Positions 9,164 to 16,893 of a stretch of DNA of 64,000 nucleotides are shown here, piece after piece. The notes beneath the pieces were generated by a model, which was not told where the DNA came from, did not search any database, and worked only from the letters and a program-made list of their open reading frames with translations. Position 1 is the first letter of the stretch, and each line of letters opens with the position of its first letter. The stretch is from Herbiconiux daphne (lineage in GTDB: Bacteria > Actinomycetota > Actinomycetes > Actinomycetales > Microbacteriaceae), in assembly GCF_024979295.1 (NCBI RefSeq), contig NZ_JANLCJ010000001.1:682001-746000 (forward strand). Direction: 5' to 3'. The position numbers and the translations under genes are program-made.

Positions 9164-10471
9164 TCAGGCCGGAACCAGGATGCCCTCGCGCAACAGGCGG
9201 CGCACCACGACCACGGCGTCGTCGACGTCGAGGCCCGGCAGGTCGGCGAGCAGCACGTCGCCGCCGGCGTGCAGGCGTCGAACGGCGGCTTCGGCCTCGG
9301 CCGGCAGCGCAAGGGTCTTCGTGGGTGTCGTGATGCGCACGCGCGAGCCCGAACCGGTGTCGCTCACCGCGATGCGGGCCGAGAGCGAGCCCCGCCAGCG
9401 AACAAGGGATGTCCCGTCGAGCGCCGCGATCGCATCGACCGTCGCGAGCGGGGCCACCGGCTCGGGGCGCGTCGCATCGGCGAAGCGCGAGGCGAGGCTG
9501 CGCGAGACGAGGGCGGCGGGATCAGCAGCCCGGAAGACTTCGGGGGCGGCAGCGTCGTCGGCGACGTCGCGGGCATCCGGAATCGCCGACAGCGCGCGCA
9601 CGAGATCGGCGACGGTCTCGTCGACGATCGGCCGCAGGGTCTCGGGGTCGGACCAGTCCACACCGAGCGGCAGCGACCCGCGAAGGCCGGCGACGTCGTC
9701 GAGCGTCGAGACGAGCGCCTTCACCACGTCGGCGCGCGTGTAGGCCGAGACGCCGATGGTGAGGTGCACGGAGGTTCCGCCGAGGGCTTCGGCGGAGTGG
9801 ATCCAGCCGCGAGGAAGATAGAGGGCGTCGCCCGGTCGCAGCACGGCGTCGACGGCCGGCTCGTTGAGGGCTTCGCGCGCCACCGCCTGGCGGTGGTCGC
9901 CCCAGGGCTGGTTGCGCAACGGGTCGGGGTGCACGGGGGAGTGGATGCGCCAGTGCTTCTCGCCCGCGATCTGGAGCACGAACACGTCGTGCACGTCGTA
10001 GTGCGGGTCGAAACCGCGCGACGAGGCCGGTGTGACGTAGGCGTTCACCTGAGTCGGATGCCCGAGGTCGTCGACGAGGCGCCGGGTGAAGTCGATCAGC
10101 GGCGGCCACAGCCGGTGCAGCCCCTGCAGCACGATGGTGGCGCCGTTCGCGAACTCGGCCAGCACCTTCTCGGAGCTCACCTGGTCGCCGATCTCGGCCC
10201 CGAAGCCGCCGGCCCCGGTGAACGACGCGGGCGGCAGAACACTGCCCTCGTGCGCCATGCGGATGAACGGGGTGCGGAGCCCGCGACGCGTCACGAGCTC
10301 GTCGACGACGGCTTCGCTGAACAGATCGTCGAACGGCTCGGCCAGGGTGGATGCCGCGGAGAGCAGCGGACGCCGGCCCCAGTAGTCACGGGCGAACTCG
10401 TCGGGCCCGACGTTGATGCAGCGAGAGAGCGCGGGCCGGCTGACCGACCCGCGCTCGATGTCGATCGTCAA
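9164..10471 (-). CDS. JmjC/cupin-4 domain 2-oxoglutarate oxygenase
   Basis: A 435-residue protein of the cupin_4/JmjC family (relatives of ribosomal oxygenases such as RoxA/YcfD), Fe(II)- and 2-oxoglutarate-dependent hydroxylases of protein side chains. The iron triad is visible: the HxD pair in FDPHYDVHDVFVLQIAGEKHWRIH and the distal His in LPRGWIHSAEAL. A C-terminal winged-helix-like region (LLADLPGLDVDDAVVVVRRLLREGIL) is typical of the family. The start is TTG, overlapping the stop of the repeat-peptide gene by four bases (TTGA), so translation is probably coupled. The coupled peptide is a plausible substrate, but a ribosomal protein cannot be excluded. Confidence 0.93.
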   Translation of the reverse strand: MTIDIERGSVSRPALSRCINVGPDEFARDYWGRRPLLSAASTLAEPFDDLFSEAVVDELVTRRGLRTPFIRMAHEGSVLPPASFTGAGGFGAEIGDQVSSEKVLAEFANGATIVLQGLHRLWPPLIDFTRRLVDDLGHPTQVNAYVTPASSRGFDPHYDVHDVFVLQIAGEKHWRIHSPVHPDPLRNQPWGDHRQAVAREALNEPAVDAVLRPGDALYLPRGWIHSAEALGGTSVHLTIGVSAYTRADVVKALVSTLDDVAGLRGSLPLGVDWSDPETLRPIVDETVADLVRALSAIPDARDVADDAAAPEVFRAADPAALVSRSLASRFADATRPEPVAPLATVDAIAALDGTSLVRWRGSLSARIAVSDTGSGSRVRITTPTKTLALPAEAEAAVRRLHAGGDVLLADLPGLDVDDAVVVVRRLLREGILVPA

Positions 10472-10725
10472 GCCGACCCGTCGGCTCCGCCGTCGTGCCC
10501 ACCGGGGTTCGCGCCACCGTCTGCGGTGCCTTCACCCTCGTCGGCCGAGCCGTCGGCTCCGCCGTCGTGCCCGTCGGGGTTGGCGCCGCCGTCTGCGGTG
10601 CCCTCGCCACCCGCGGCCGAGCCGTCGGCTCCGCCGTCGTGCCCGCCCGGGTTCGCGCCGCCGTCGGCGGTGCCTTCGCCGCCCTCGGCGGGTTCGGTCG
10701 AGATGTCGTCGTCGTTGATTGCCAT
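10468..10725 (-). CDS. Small acidic repeat peptide, candidate substrate of the JmjC oxygenase
   Basis: An 85-residue protein: a 16-residue leader (MAINDDDISTEPAEGG) and three copies of a 24-residue repeat (the last truncated to 21), core sequence NPGGHDGGADGS preceded by EGTADGGA. It has no Lys, Arg, Cys or aromatic residue after the leader and is very acidic. The start is ATG behind TGGAGAACCTGCGCG. Its stop overlaps the TTG start of the JmjC gene. The short leader, repeated Asn/Asp/His-containing core and coupling to a hydroxylase resemble a ribosomally made, post-translationally modified peptide, but no such modification is shown. No peptidase or exporter lies beside it. Confidence 0.8.
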   Translation of the reverse strand: MAINDDDISTEPAEGGEGTADGGANPGGHDGGADGSAAGGEGTADGGANPDGHDGGADGSADEGEGTADGGANPGGHDGGADGSA

Positions 10726-10838
10726 CGCGCAGGTTCTCCAATCAATAGCGACGGTGAGTGCCGTCGATTCGAGCGTACGCCGCGCCGCGCCGGCCGCACC
10801 ACTCGGATTGGAGGAATGTTACGGCCGCGCATCCCCGG

Positions 10839-11840
10839 TCACGGCGGGCCGTAGAGGGTGGTGAGCTGGGCGGCGATGCGCGCGAGCTCGGCCCGCACCT
10901 CGCCGGGTTCGAGCACCTGCGCGAACGCACCCCAGCCGGCCAGCTGCCGAGCGATCATCGTGGCCGTCGGAGCCGAGACACGCACGCGGCTGCGCCCCTC
11001 CTCGAGCTGCTCGAGCACCTCGCATCCCAACCCGAACTGCGAGCGCAGGAACGACAGCAGAGGCGCCGCCACGATCACGATCGCCGAGACGGCGGTGCGC
11101 TCCGACTCGACGCCGGCGACCACGCGGTTCCAGGCGTCGCCCAGGTCGAAGTCGGCCGGCCGCTCGATCGGCGCATCCGTCAGCACGAGCGAACGGATGC
11201 GGTCGACCCGGAAGGTGCGCTCGACCAGGCCGCCGTCGGCGAGGGTGGTCGAGCCGATCGTGCTGCCGCGCGCGGCCGACGGCTCGACCCCGCCCACCAG
11301 GTACCAGACCTCGTTCTTCTCGACGAGCCCCCAGGGCGCCACCGCGTAGTCGGCCTCGGGGCTCGACCAGCCCGCGTAGCGGAGTCGCACGGCCACGCGC
11401 CGCACGACGGCCGCCTGCAGGTCGTCGAGGAACTCCGGTCGCGCGCGTTGCGATCCGCCCCACGCAGCCGGATCGACGAGCACGGCGCCTGCCGCCGCCT
11501 CGGCGTCGGCGCGGAAGGTGGCCGGCAGGGCGCGCACGAGTTTGCGCAGGGCGGCCTTCGCCGCGGGGTCGATGGCCGCGGCCGGCCCGAGCAGCAGGAA
11601 CAGGGACTGAGCCTCGGGCGACGACAGCCCGCTCAGGTCGGTGCGCGCACCCCCGAGCAGCGACCATCCTCCGCCGCGACCGGCCTGCGGATAGACCGGG
11701 ATGCCGGCACTCGACAGTGCCTCGAGATCGCGCCGGGCCGTGGCGAGCGAGACTTCGAGCTCCTCGGCGAGCTCGGCGGCGGTCACCCGGTCGCGCGCCT
11801 GCAACAGCAGCAGGGTGGCCACGAGACGATCGGCGCGCAT
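10839..11840 (-). CDS. YafY-type HTH/WYL-domain transcriptional regulator
   Basis: A 333-residue regulator. An N-terminal HTH_11 winged helix (about residues 1-60, ELAEELEVSLATARRDLEAL) is followed by a WYL domain (VRLRYAGWSSPEADYAVAPWGLVEKNEVWYLVGG) and a C-terminal WCX-like extension. WYL domains sense nucleic-acid or small ligands. The gene is divergent from the VOC-family gene at 11940 with a 99-base shared control region containing a TCAATTGA palindrome, so the VOC gene is its likely target. Confidence 0.92.
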   Translation of the reverse strand: MRADRLVATLLLLQARDRVTAAELAEELEVSLATARRDLEALSSAGIPVYPQAGRGGGWSLLGGARTDLSGLSSPEAQSLFLLLGPAAAIDPAAKAALRKLVRALPATFRADAEAAAGAVLVDPAAWGGSQRARPEFLDDLQAAVVRRVAVRLRYAGWSSPEADYAVAPWGLVEKNEVWYLVGGVEPSAARGSTIGSTTLADGGLVERTFRVDRIRSLVLTDAPIERPADFDLGDAWNRVVAGVESERTAVSAIVIVAAPLLSFLRSQFGLGCEVLEQLEEGRSRVRVSAPTATMIARQLAGWGAFAQVLEPGEVRAELARIAAQLTTLYGPP

Positions 11841-11851
11841 GTTCTCATTCT

Positions 11852-11878
11852 GCTCAGAAAAGTAGTCAATTGATGAGC
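11852..11878. promoter_or_regulatory. Candidate operator between WYL regulator and VOC gene
   Basis: The divergent intergenic region contains the perfect 8-base palindrome TCAATTGA (11866-11873) in the least GC-rich stretch of the neighbourhood, inside a wider GCTCA-N17-TGAGC pair (11852-11856 and 11874-11878). The arrangement suggests a regulator site for one or both genes; this is inferred only from symmetry and position. Confidence 0.4.
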
Positions 11879-11939
11879 ACTTTGGCGGAGCAGACTGGTG
11901 CGATCACCTCAAGAACACCCAGACGAAGGAGAAGGAACC

Positions 11940-12344
11940 ATGTTGCGAGGACTGTCCACCGTGAGCTTCTGGGCCGCCGACCTCGACGCCGCCGAAGCCT
12001 GGTACGCCGACGCGCTCGGGATGCCCGCCTACTACCACGTGCCCGGATACGTCGAATTCCGCGTGGGCGACTTCGAGCACGAGCTCGGCATCATCGACGC
12101 CGCCTACGCTCCGGCGACCCGCACCGACGGGCTCGGCGGCGAGATCGTGTACTGGCACGTCGACGACGTCGACGCCGAACTCGCCCGCTTGATCGATCTC
12201 GGCGCCACGCTGCACGAGGGAACGGTCGAACGCGGGCCCGGCTTCGTGACCGCATCGGTGATCGACCCGTTCGGCAACATCCTGGGCATCATGTTCAACG
12301 CGCACTACCTCGAGCAGGTCGCGGCGCATCCGGCGACGGCTTGA
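11940..12344 (+). CDS. VOC family (glyoxalase/bleomycin-resistance-like) protein
   Basis: A 134-residue vicinal-oxygen-chelate fold protein made of two beta-alpha-beta-beta-beta halves (LRGLSTVSFWAADLDAAEAWYADALG and IVYWHVDDVDAELARLIDLGATLHEG...DPFGNILGIMFN). Likely metal ligands include the His of HELGII and the acidic residues of the second half. The start is the ATG directly behind AAGGAGAAGGAACC. Members include glyoxalases, dioxygenases and drug-binding proteins; the substrate here is unknown. It is divergent from a WYL regulator, and its last 50 bases overlap the convergent GrpB-like gene. Confidence 0.9.
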   Translation: MLRGLSTVSFWAADLDAAEAWYADALGMPAYYHVPGYVEFRVGDFEHELGIIDAAYAPATRTDGLGGEIVYWHVDDVDAELARLIDLGATLHEGTVERGPGFVTASVIDPFGNILGIMFNAHYLEQVAAHPATA

Positions 12345-12948
12345 GCGCCGCCGACGCACTCGCCCGCGCCTTGATCGCCTCGATGACGTCGGTCTTGGCG
12401 TCGGCGTAATCGTTCATGTCGAGCCACGGCCGGTCGAGCAGGGTGCGCTTGGTGCGCTCGTAGAGGGCGCGGTCGCCGGCATCCGATCGCAGGTGATCGC
12501 GCAGCAGAAGATAGTCGCCGATCGCGGGGTCGCCGCGCTCGTAGACGTGCACGTGCACATCGCGGGCCGGCGTGCGCACGAGGCGGTGTCCGGGCTCGCG
12601 CACCCGCAGCTCGTAACCGGCGGCGAGCAGAGGGGCGAGGTAGAGCTCTTCGGCGGTGATGTCGTCGACCGCCACGACGATGTCGACGATCGGTTTCGCC
12701 GCAAGCCCCGGCACCGCCGTCGAACCGATGTGCTCGATCGTGAGTGCGGCACCTGCACCGGCACCCGTACCGGCATCGCCGCCGCTGTCGCGCTCCGCCA
12801 CCGCCGCCCGGATGCGCGCCCGATGCTCGAGGAACACCCCCGGCCAGCGCGCATCATAAGCCTGCAACTCGACCTCGACCGGCTCGGGCCCACCGACAAG
12901 CTCGACCGTGGTGACATCCGGATGCCGCCGCTCACGCCTCTCGCTCAC
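12295..12948 (-). CDS. GrpB family protein (nucleotidyltransferase-like, UPF0157)
   Basis: A 217-residue member of the GrpB/UPF0157 family, a nucleotidyltransferase-fold group of unclear activity. Family signatures are VEVELQAYDARWPGVFLEHRARI, IEHIGSTAVPGLAAKPIVDIVVAV (the GS...D.D-like nucleotidyltransferase motif), RDVHVHVYERGD and LLRDHLRSD. The start is GTG at 12948, overlapping the TetR stop by four bases (GTGA), so the two are coupled. The C-terminal Ala/Pro-rich tail extends beyond the usual length and overlaps the convergent VOC gene. Confidence 0.88.
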   Translation of the reverse strand: MSERRERRHPDVTTVELVGGPEPVEVELQAYDARWPGVFLEHRARIRAAVAERDSGGDAGTGAGAGAALTIEHIGSTAVPGLAAKPIVDIVVAVDDITAEELYLAPLLAAGYELRVREPGHRLVRTPARDVHVHVYERGDPAIGDYLLLRDHLRSDAGDRALYERTKRTLLDRPWLDMNDYADAKTDVIEAIKARASASAALKPSPDAPRPARGSAR

Positions 12949-13547
12949 GACGCCGCCCTCGCCGCCGAGGGGTCGCTCCGCTGCGCGCTGACCAGCCGGT
13001 GCAGGCGCTCCCGCGCGCTGCGCAGCTCGGTGAGGAGGGTGACGTCGTCCGGCCCCCGCAGCCACGCCTCCATCGACGAGTCGAACAGCACCGAACCGAC
13101 CGAGGCGGCGAGTGCCGCGTCGTCGTCGGCCGCACCCCCGGCGACGAGGGCGTCGCGCATCGCTTCGGCGAGTGCCGCCGATTTCAGCAGCTCCCGCTCG
13201 CGCAGCTGCGGCTCGGACCGCACGATGGCCCGCCGGGCCAGGATGTCGCCACGCCACCTCTCGAGGTCGCCCGCGGCGACCGCCTCGAGCCCGTGCAGCA
13301 CGAGCGCCATCGGGTCGAGACCGGCGGGTGCCTCGGCGAGAAGGCCGGCCACCACGGCGGGGAATTCGCGTTCTCGCAGGAACAGCACGTCGCGTTTGTC
13401 GGCGAAATGGCGAAAGAACGTGCGCGTGGTGAGCCCGGCCCGCGCGGCGATGTCGGGCACCGTCGTGGCGGTGTAGCCGCGCTCGGAGAAGAGCTCGATC
13501 GCCGCTCGCTCGAGCCGAAGCGCGGCGTCGGGTGCCCAGCGTGCCAT
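12945..13547 (-). CDS. TetR/AcrR family transcriptional regulator
   Basis: A 200-residue repressor. The N-terminal HTH (AAIELFSERGYTATTVPDIAARAGLTTRTFFRHFADKRDVLF) is canonical TetR; the rest is the variable ligand-binding helical domain. It is divergent from the oxidoreductase gene at 13702, and two near-palindromic operator-like repeats sit in the intervening 154 bases. It is translationally coupled to the GrpB-like gene downstream. The likely target is the divergent oxidoreductase and itself; ligand unknown. Confidence 0.93.
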   Translation of the reverse strand: MARWAPDAALRLERAAIELFSERGYTATTVPDIAARAGLTTRTFFRHFADKRDVLFLREREFPAVVAGLLAEAPAGLDPMALVLHGLEAVAAGDLERWRGDILARRAIVRSEPQLRERELLKSAALAEAMRDALVAGGAADDDAALAASVGSVLFDSSMEAWLRGPDDVTLLTELRSARERLHRLVSAQRSDPSAARAAS

Positions 13548-13563
13548 GCATCGACTCTAATCG

Positions 13564-13608
13564 ATGGCACGACGTGTCATCAAGACGTATGATGGCATCA
13601 CGTGTCAT
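13564..13608. promoter_or_regulatory. Paired TetR operators
   Basis: Two directly repeated 17-base near-palindromes, ATGGCACGACGTGTCAT (13564-13580) and ATGGCATCACGTGTCAT (13592-13608), lie 28 bases apart between the divergent TetR and oxidoreductase genes. The first reads ATGnCACGnCGTGnCAT on both strands. They begin 17 bases before the TetR start and probably bind this TetR protein. A longer oxidoreductase frame starting at 13564 would be built from this operator DNA. Confidence 0.7.
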
Positions 13609-13701
13609 CACTTCGATGGCCAACCGGTCGCCGCCCACCAGTCAGCGACACCGATCACCGACAACCGACCCGACAACCGACCCGACGCCCGGAAGGCCCC
13701 G

Positions 13702-14817
13702 ATGCCCCAGAACTCCGCCGCATGGCTCCCCTCCGCTCGAGCCGACCTCGTCGTCGGCCCGGCCGACCGCCGCGAGCCCGGGCCGGGCGAGCTCGTCATC
13801 CGCAACCGCGCGGTCGCCGTCAACCCCCTCGACGAACTCAAGCAGTGGACGGGCGACCTGATGTATCGCTGGCTGCCGTCACCCGCCATCCTCGGCGAAG
13901 ACGTCGCCGGCGAGGTCGCGGCGGTCGGTGCGGGAGTCGACCGTTTCGCGGTCGGCGACCGGGTCGTGGCCTACGCCGTGGGCATGGAGCGCGGGCGCCG
14001 GCACGAGGCCGAGGGCGGTTTCCAGCTCTTCACCGTGGTGCGCGAAGACCTCGCGGCCCGAATGCCTGACGATCTGGCCTTCGAGCAGGCGGCGGTGCTG
14101 CCGCTGGCGCTCTCGACGGCGGCGACCGCCCTCTTCCAGCGTGACCACCTCGCGCTCCCGCATCCCTCAGCGGTGCCGGTGCCCACGGGCAGAACGGTCG
14201 TGATCTGGGGCGGTTCGACGAGCGTGGGCAGCAACGCGATCCAGCTGGCCGCGGCATCCGGGCACCGCGTGGTCACGACCGCCTCGCCTCGCAACCACGA
14301 CCGCCTGCGCGAGCTCGGCGCCGACCTCGCGATCGACTACCGCAGCCCACGGGCGCTCGCCGATGTCGTCTCCGCGGTCGGAGGGGCGGATGTCGCGGGC
14401 GTGCTGGCGGTCGGCCGCGGCTCTGCGGAGCCCTCCGTGGCTGTCGCGGCCGCCACCGGTGCCCGGCGGGTCGCCCTGGCGAGCCCGTCGGTGTCGTTCG
14501 GCGCCCTGCCGCGTCGCGCGGGCCCGAGCGCGGCGTTCGTGCGCACGATGACGGCCCTGGTGGCGCGCAACATCGCCCTGCAGGTGTCCGCGCGCCGCGC
14601 GGGAGTGCGGGCGCGGTATGTCTGGGGCAGCTCGCTCATGACGAACGACGTCGGCCCGATGCTGTGGCGCGACTACCTGCCCGCCGCGCTCGCCGAAGGG
14701 CGCCACGTCTGTGCGCCGACGGCCGAGGTGGTGGGCGACGGGCTCGAGTCGGTGCAGCCCGCCCTCGACCGGCTGCGTGCCGGTGTCTCGGCACGCAAAC
14801 TCGTCGTGCGCCTCTGA
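13702..14817 (+). CDS. Medium-chain zinc-type alcohol dehydrogenase/quinone oxidoreductase-like protein
   Basis: A 371-residue MDR-superfamily oxidoreductase. The GroES-like N-terminal domain (GPGELVIRNRAVAVNPLDELKQWTGD, AILGEDVAGEVAAVGAGVDRFAVGDRV) is followed by a Rossmann domain with VVIWGGSTSVGSNAIQLAAASGHRVV for NADPH. The structural-zinc cysteines of true alcohol dehydrogenases are absent, which fits the quinone-oxidoreductase or enoyl-reductase branch. The ATG at 13702 follows GGAAGGCCCCG. It is divergent from a TetR gene, with two operators ahead of it, so it is probably induced by the TetR ligand, possibly an electrophile or quinone. Confidence 0.9.
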   Translation: MPQNSAAWLPSARADLVVGPADRREPGPGELVIRNRAVAVNPLDELKQWTGDLMYRWLPSPAILGEDVAGEVAAVGAGVDRFAVGDRVVAYAVGMERGRRHEAEGGFQLFTVVREDLAARMPDDLAFEQAAVLPLALSTAATALFQRDHLALPHPSAVPVPTGRTVVIWGGSTSVGSNAIQLAAASGHRVVTTASPRNHDRLRELGADLAIDYRSPRALADVVSAVGGADVAGVLAVGRGSAEPSVAVAAATGARRVALASPSVSFGALPRRAGPSAAFVRTMTALVARNIALQVSARRAGVRARYVWGSSLMTNDVGPMLWRDYLPAALAEGRHVCAPTAEVVGDGLESVQPALDRLRAGVSARKLVVRL

Positions 14818-14821
14818 CCGC

Positions 14822-16285
14822 TCACTCGCCGCCGCCGCCCGCCCTGCGCCGCGAGGGTCCGCGGGCGACGAGATACAGGATGACGCCGAGCACCAGAAAC
14901 GCGGCGCCGAACGCCCACACGATCGGCTCCTGCTGGGTCAGCAGCAGAAGGCACGAGGCCACGCCGAGAACGGGCACGGCGGTCCAGACCCGGAAGTGCT
15001 TGTGCTCGACCGTGTCTTTGCGCAGCACGAGCACCGCCACGTTGGTGCTGATGAACACGAACAACAACAGCAGCACCACGGCCGATGCGAGCGTGGTGAG
15101 GTCGCCCACGAGCGTGAGCAGCATGGCCAGCACGGTCGTCGCCACGATCGCCACCCAGGGTGTGCGGCGACCGGGCAGAACCCGTGCCAACACGCCGGGC
15201 AGCAAGCCCTGCTCGGCCATGCCAAAGGTGACCCGGCTCGTCATGATCATCGTCAGCAGGGCCCCGTTAGCCACCGCGATGAGTGCGATCAAACTGAACA
15301 GCCACGGCGGCACGGCGACACCCGTCGCGGCGACCACCGCGAGCAGGGGTCCGGATGACGCGGCCAGCTCGTTCGCGGGCAACGCGATCGCCGATGCCAA
15401 CCCGACGAGCACGTAGACGACCCCGGCCATGATCAGCGCACCGAACAGGGCGCGAGGGTAGACCCGTGACGGGTCGCGCACTTCTTCGGCCACGTTCGCC
15501 GACGTCTCGAATCCCACGAACGAGTAATAGGCGATGATGGCCCCGCCGAGCACCGCGAGCCCGGGAGTGGTGCCCTCGGGGAACTCGGTGACGCGGGTCA
15601 CATCGCCGCCGCCTCCGCCGAGCATGAGGCCCACGGCGGCGATCACGATCACGAGGCCCGACACCTCGATGACGGTCATGACCAGGTTGCTCTTCACCGA
15701 CTCGCTGATGCCGCGTGCGTTGAGCGCGGCGACCAGCACGAGGAAGACCATCGCGGTCGGGATGGTGGGCAGGGGCAGGAACGTCTGCAGGTATTCGCCC
15801 GCGAACGCGATCGCCAGGCCGGCCGCGCTGGTGACGCCGGCGGCGAGCATGCTGAAGCCCACCAAGAACGAGACGATCGGCTTCGTGAACGCGCGCTGGG
15901 CGAAGATCGCCGCTCCACCCGCTTTCGGATACTTCGTGACGAGCTCGGCGTAGGAGCCCGCTGTGAGCAGGGCGAGCAGCAAAGCGAGCGCCAGGGGTGC
16001 CCAAAGGGCACCGCCGACCTCGCCCGAGAGCACCCCCATGAGCGCGTAGATGCCCGCTCCGAGAACGTCGCCGAGGATGAACAGGAACAGCAGCGGCCCG
16101 GTGATGCGCTGGGCGAGCTTCGACGGGCCGCCGCCCGAACCGACCGAACCGACTGAACCGTCCGCGGCGGAGGCGGATGCAGTGGTAGCGGCAACGGCGC
16201 CGCCATCGGCGCCGCCCGAGCCCGCGGCAGTGCCGCCCGAGCCCGCGGCACCCGCGCCCCCCTCGGCGCCGACCGGCGCGGTCAC
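14822..16285 (-). CDS. APC superfamily amino acid/amine permease
   Basis: A 487-residue integral membrane transporter with about 12 hydrophobic segments. The APC signature near the N-terminus is GPLLFLFILGDVLGAGIYALMGVLSG, and the mid-protein segment YYSFVGFETSANVAEEVRDPSRVYPRAL is typical of the family. A roughly 45-residue Gly/Ala/Ser-rich cytoplasmic extension precedes the first helix. The GTG start at 16285 overlaps the stop of the upstream gene (GTGA). It is last in a four-gene minus-strand operon with a zinc alcohol dehydrogenase, and faces the oxidoreductase at 13702 with a 4-base gap. Substrate unknown. Confidence 0.93.
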   Translation of the reverse strand: MTAPVGAEGGAGAAGSGGTAAGSGGADGGAVAATTASASAADGSVGSVGSGGGPSKLAQRITGPLLFLFILGDVLGAGIYALMGVLSGEVGGALWAPLALALLLALLTAGSYAELVTKYPKAGGAAIFAQRAFTKPIVSFLVGFSMLAAGVTSAAGLAIAFAGEYLQTFLPLPTIPTAMVFLVLVAALNARGISESVKSNLVMTVIEVSGLVIVIAAVGLMLGGGGGDVTRVTEFPEGTTPGLAVLGGAIIAYYSFVGFETSANVAEEVRDPSRVYPRALFGALIMAGVVYVLVGLASAIALPANELAASSGPLLAVVAATGVAVPPWLFSLIALIAVANGALLTMIMTSRVTFGMAEQGLLPGVLARVLPGRRTPWVAIVATTVLAMLLTLVGDLTTLASAVVLLLLFVFISTNVAVLVLRKDTVEHKHFRVWTAVPVLGVASCLLLLTQQEPIVWAFGAAFLVLGVILYLVARGPSRRRAGGGGE

Positions 16286-16881
16286 GCCCGACCGCCCCCT
16301 CGGCGCATCCGGGCGGCGGCCTTGCCGACCACTCGCACGGCCACGATGCCGGTGACGACCCAGGGGCCCGCGATGAGGATGGGGTCGATCCAGGTGTGAC
16401 GGTTGTCGACCCGCTTCGAACCCCGCCGCGACGACAGGCCGTGCCGGCGGCCCTCGCTGAGGATGCCGGTCTCGGTGAGGGGGTTGTCGGGTCGACGGGT
16501 GGCGAACGACCTCAGGTGGTTGGTGATCGCATCCGCCCGGTCGCCGGCGATCAGAAGCAGCCAATGAGCGGCACGGGCTTCGCTGTAGCGATAGGCAGCC
16601 CGGCGGATGGCGCCCGAGATGCCGTGCAGCGGAGCCACGGTTCCGAACACGGGTGTGAGCATCGCGTGCTCGATCGACCGCTCCCGCGGCAGGAGTTCGG
16701 GCTGCCGGTCGGGAAACTCCCAGTGCGCCCCCGTCTCGTCGGGCGCGTATCGCTCGCGCGGCACGGAGGGGCGATCGGCCGGGTCGAGGTCGGCGCCCCA
16801 GCCGGGAATGCGGGCGCGCAGCTCGTCGCTCGTCTCGCGAACGGCGGGCTTGTCGGCGATGTACGGCCTGTGCAGATCCAC
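16282..16881 (-). CDS. Conserved hypothetical protein with C-terminal membrane segment
   Basis: I do not recognise a named family. About 199 residues: a polar N-terminus rich in Pro and acidic residues (VRETSDELRARIPGWGADLDPADRPSVPRERY), a central segment with small helices (ISGAIRRAAYRYSEARAAHWLLLIAGDRADAITNHLRSF), and one predicted membrane helix near the end (ILIAGPWVVTGIVAVRVVG) followed by a basic tail. I chose the GTG at 16881, eight bases behind AAGGAG; a GTG at 16890 abuts the ribosome site directly. It lies between, and is coupled to, the zinc alcohol dehydrogenase and the APC permease, suggesting an accessory role with one of them. Confidence 0.75.
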   Translation of the reverse strand: MDLHRPYIADKPAVRETSDELRARIPGWGADLDPADRPSVPRERYAPDETGAHWEFPDRQPELLPRERSIEHAMLTPVFGTVAPLHGISGAIRRAAYRYSEARAAHWLLLIAGDRADAITNHLRSFATRRPDNPLTETGILSEGRRHGLSSRRGSKRVDNRHTWIDPILIAGPWVVTGIVAVRVVGKAAARMRRGGGRA

Positions 16882-16893
16882 GGTGTGCACTCC

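Noticed and set aside
13564..13701. Extended N-terminus of the oxidoreductase from ATG 13564
   Set aside because: The added codons consist of operator repeats and low-similarity sequence; the family fold starts after 13702, which has a ribosome site.
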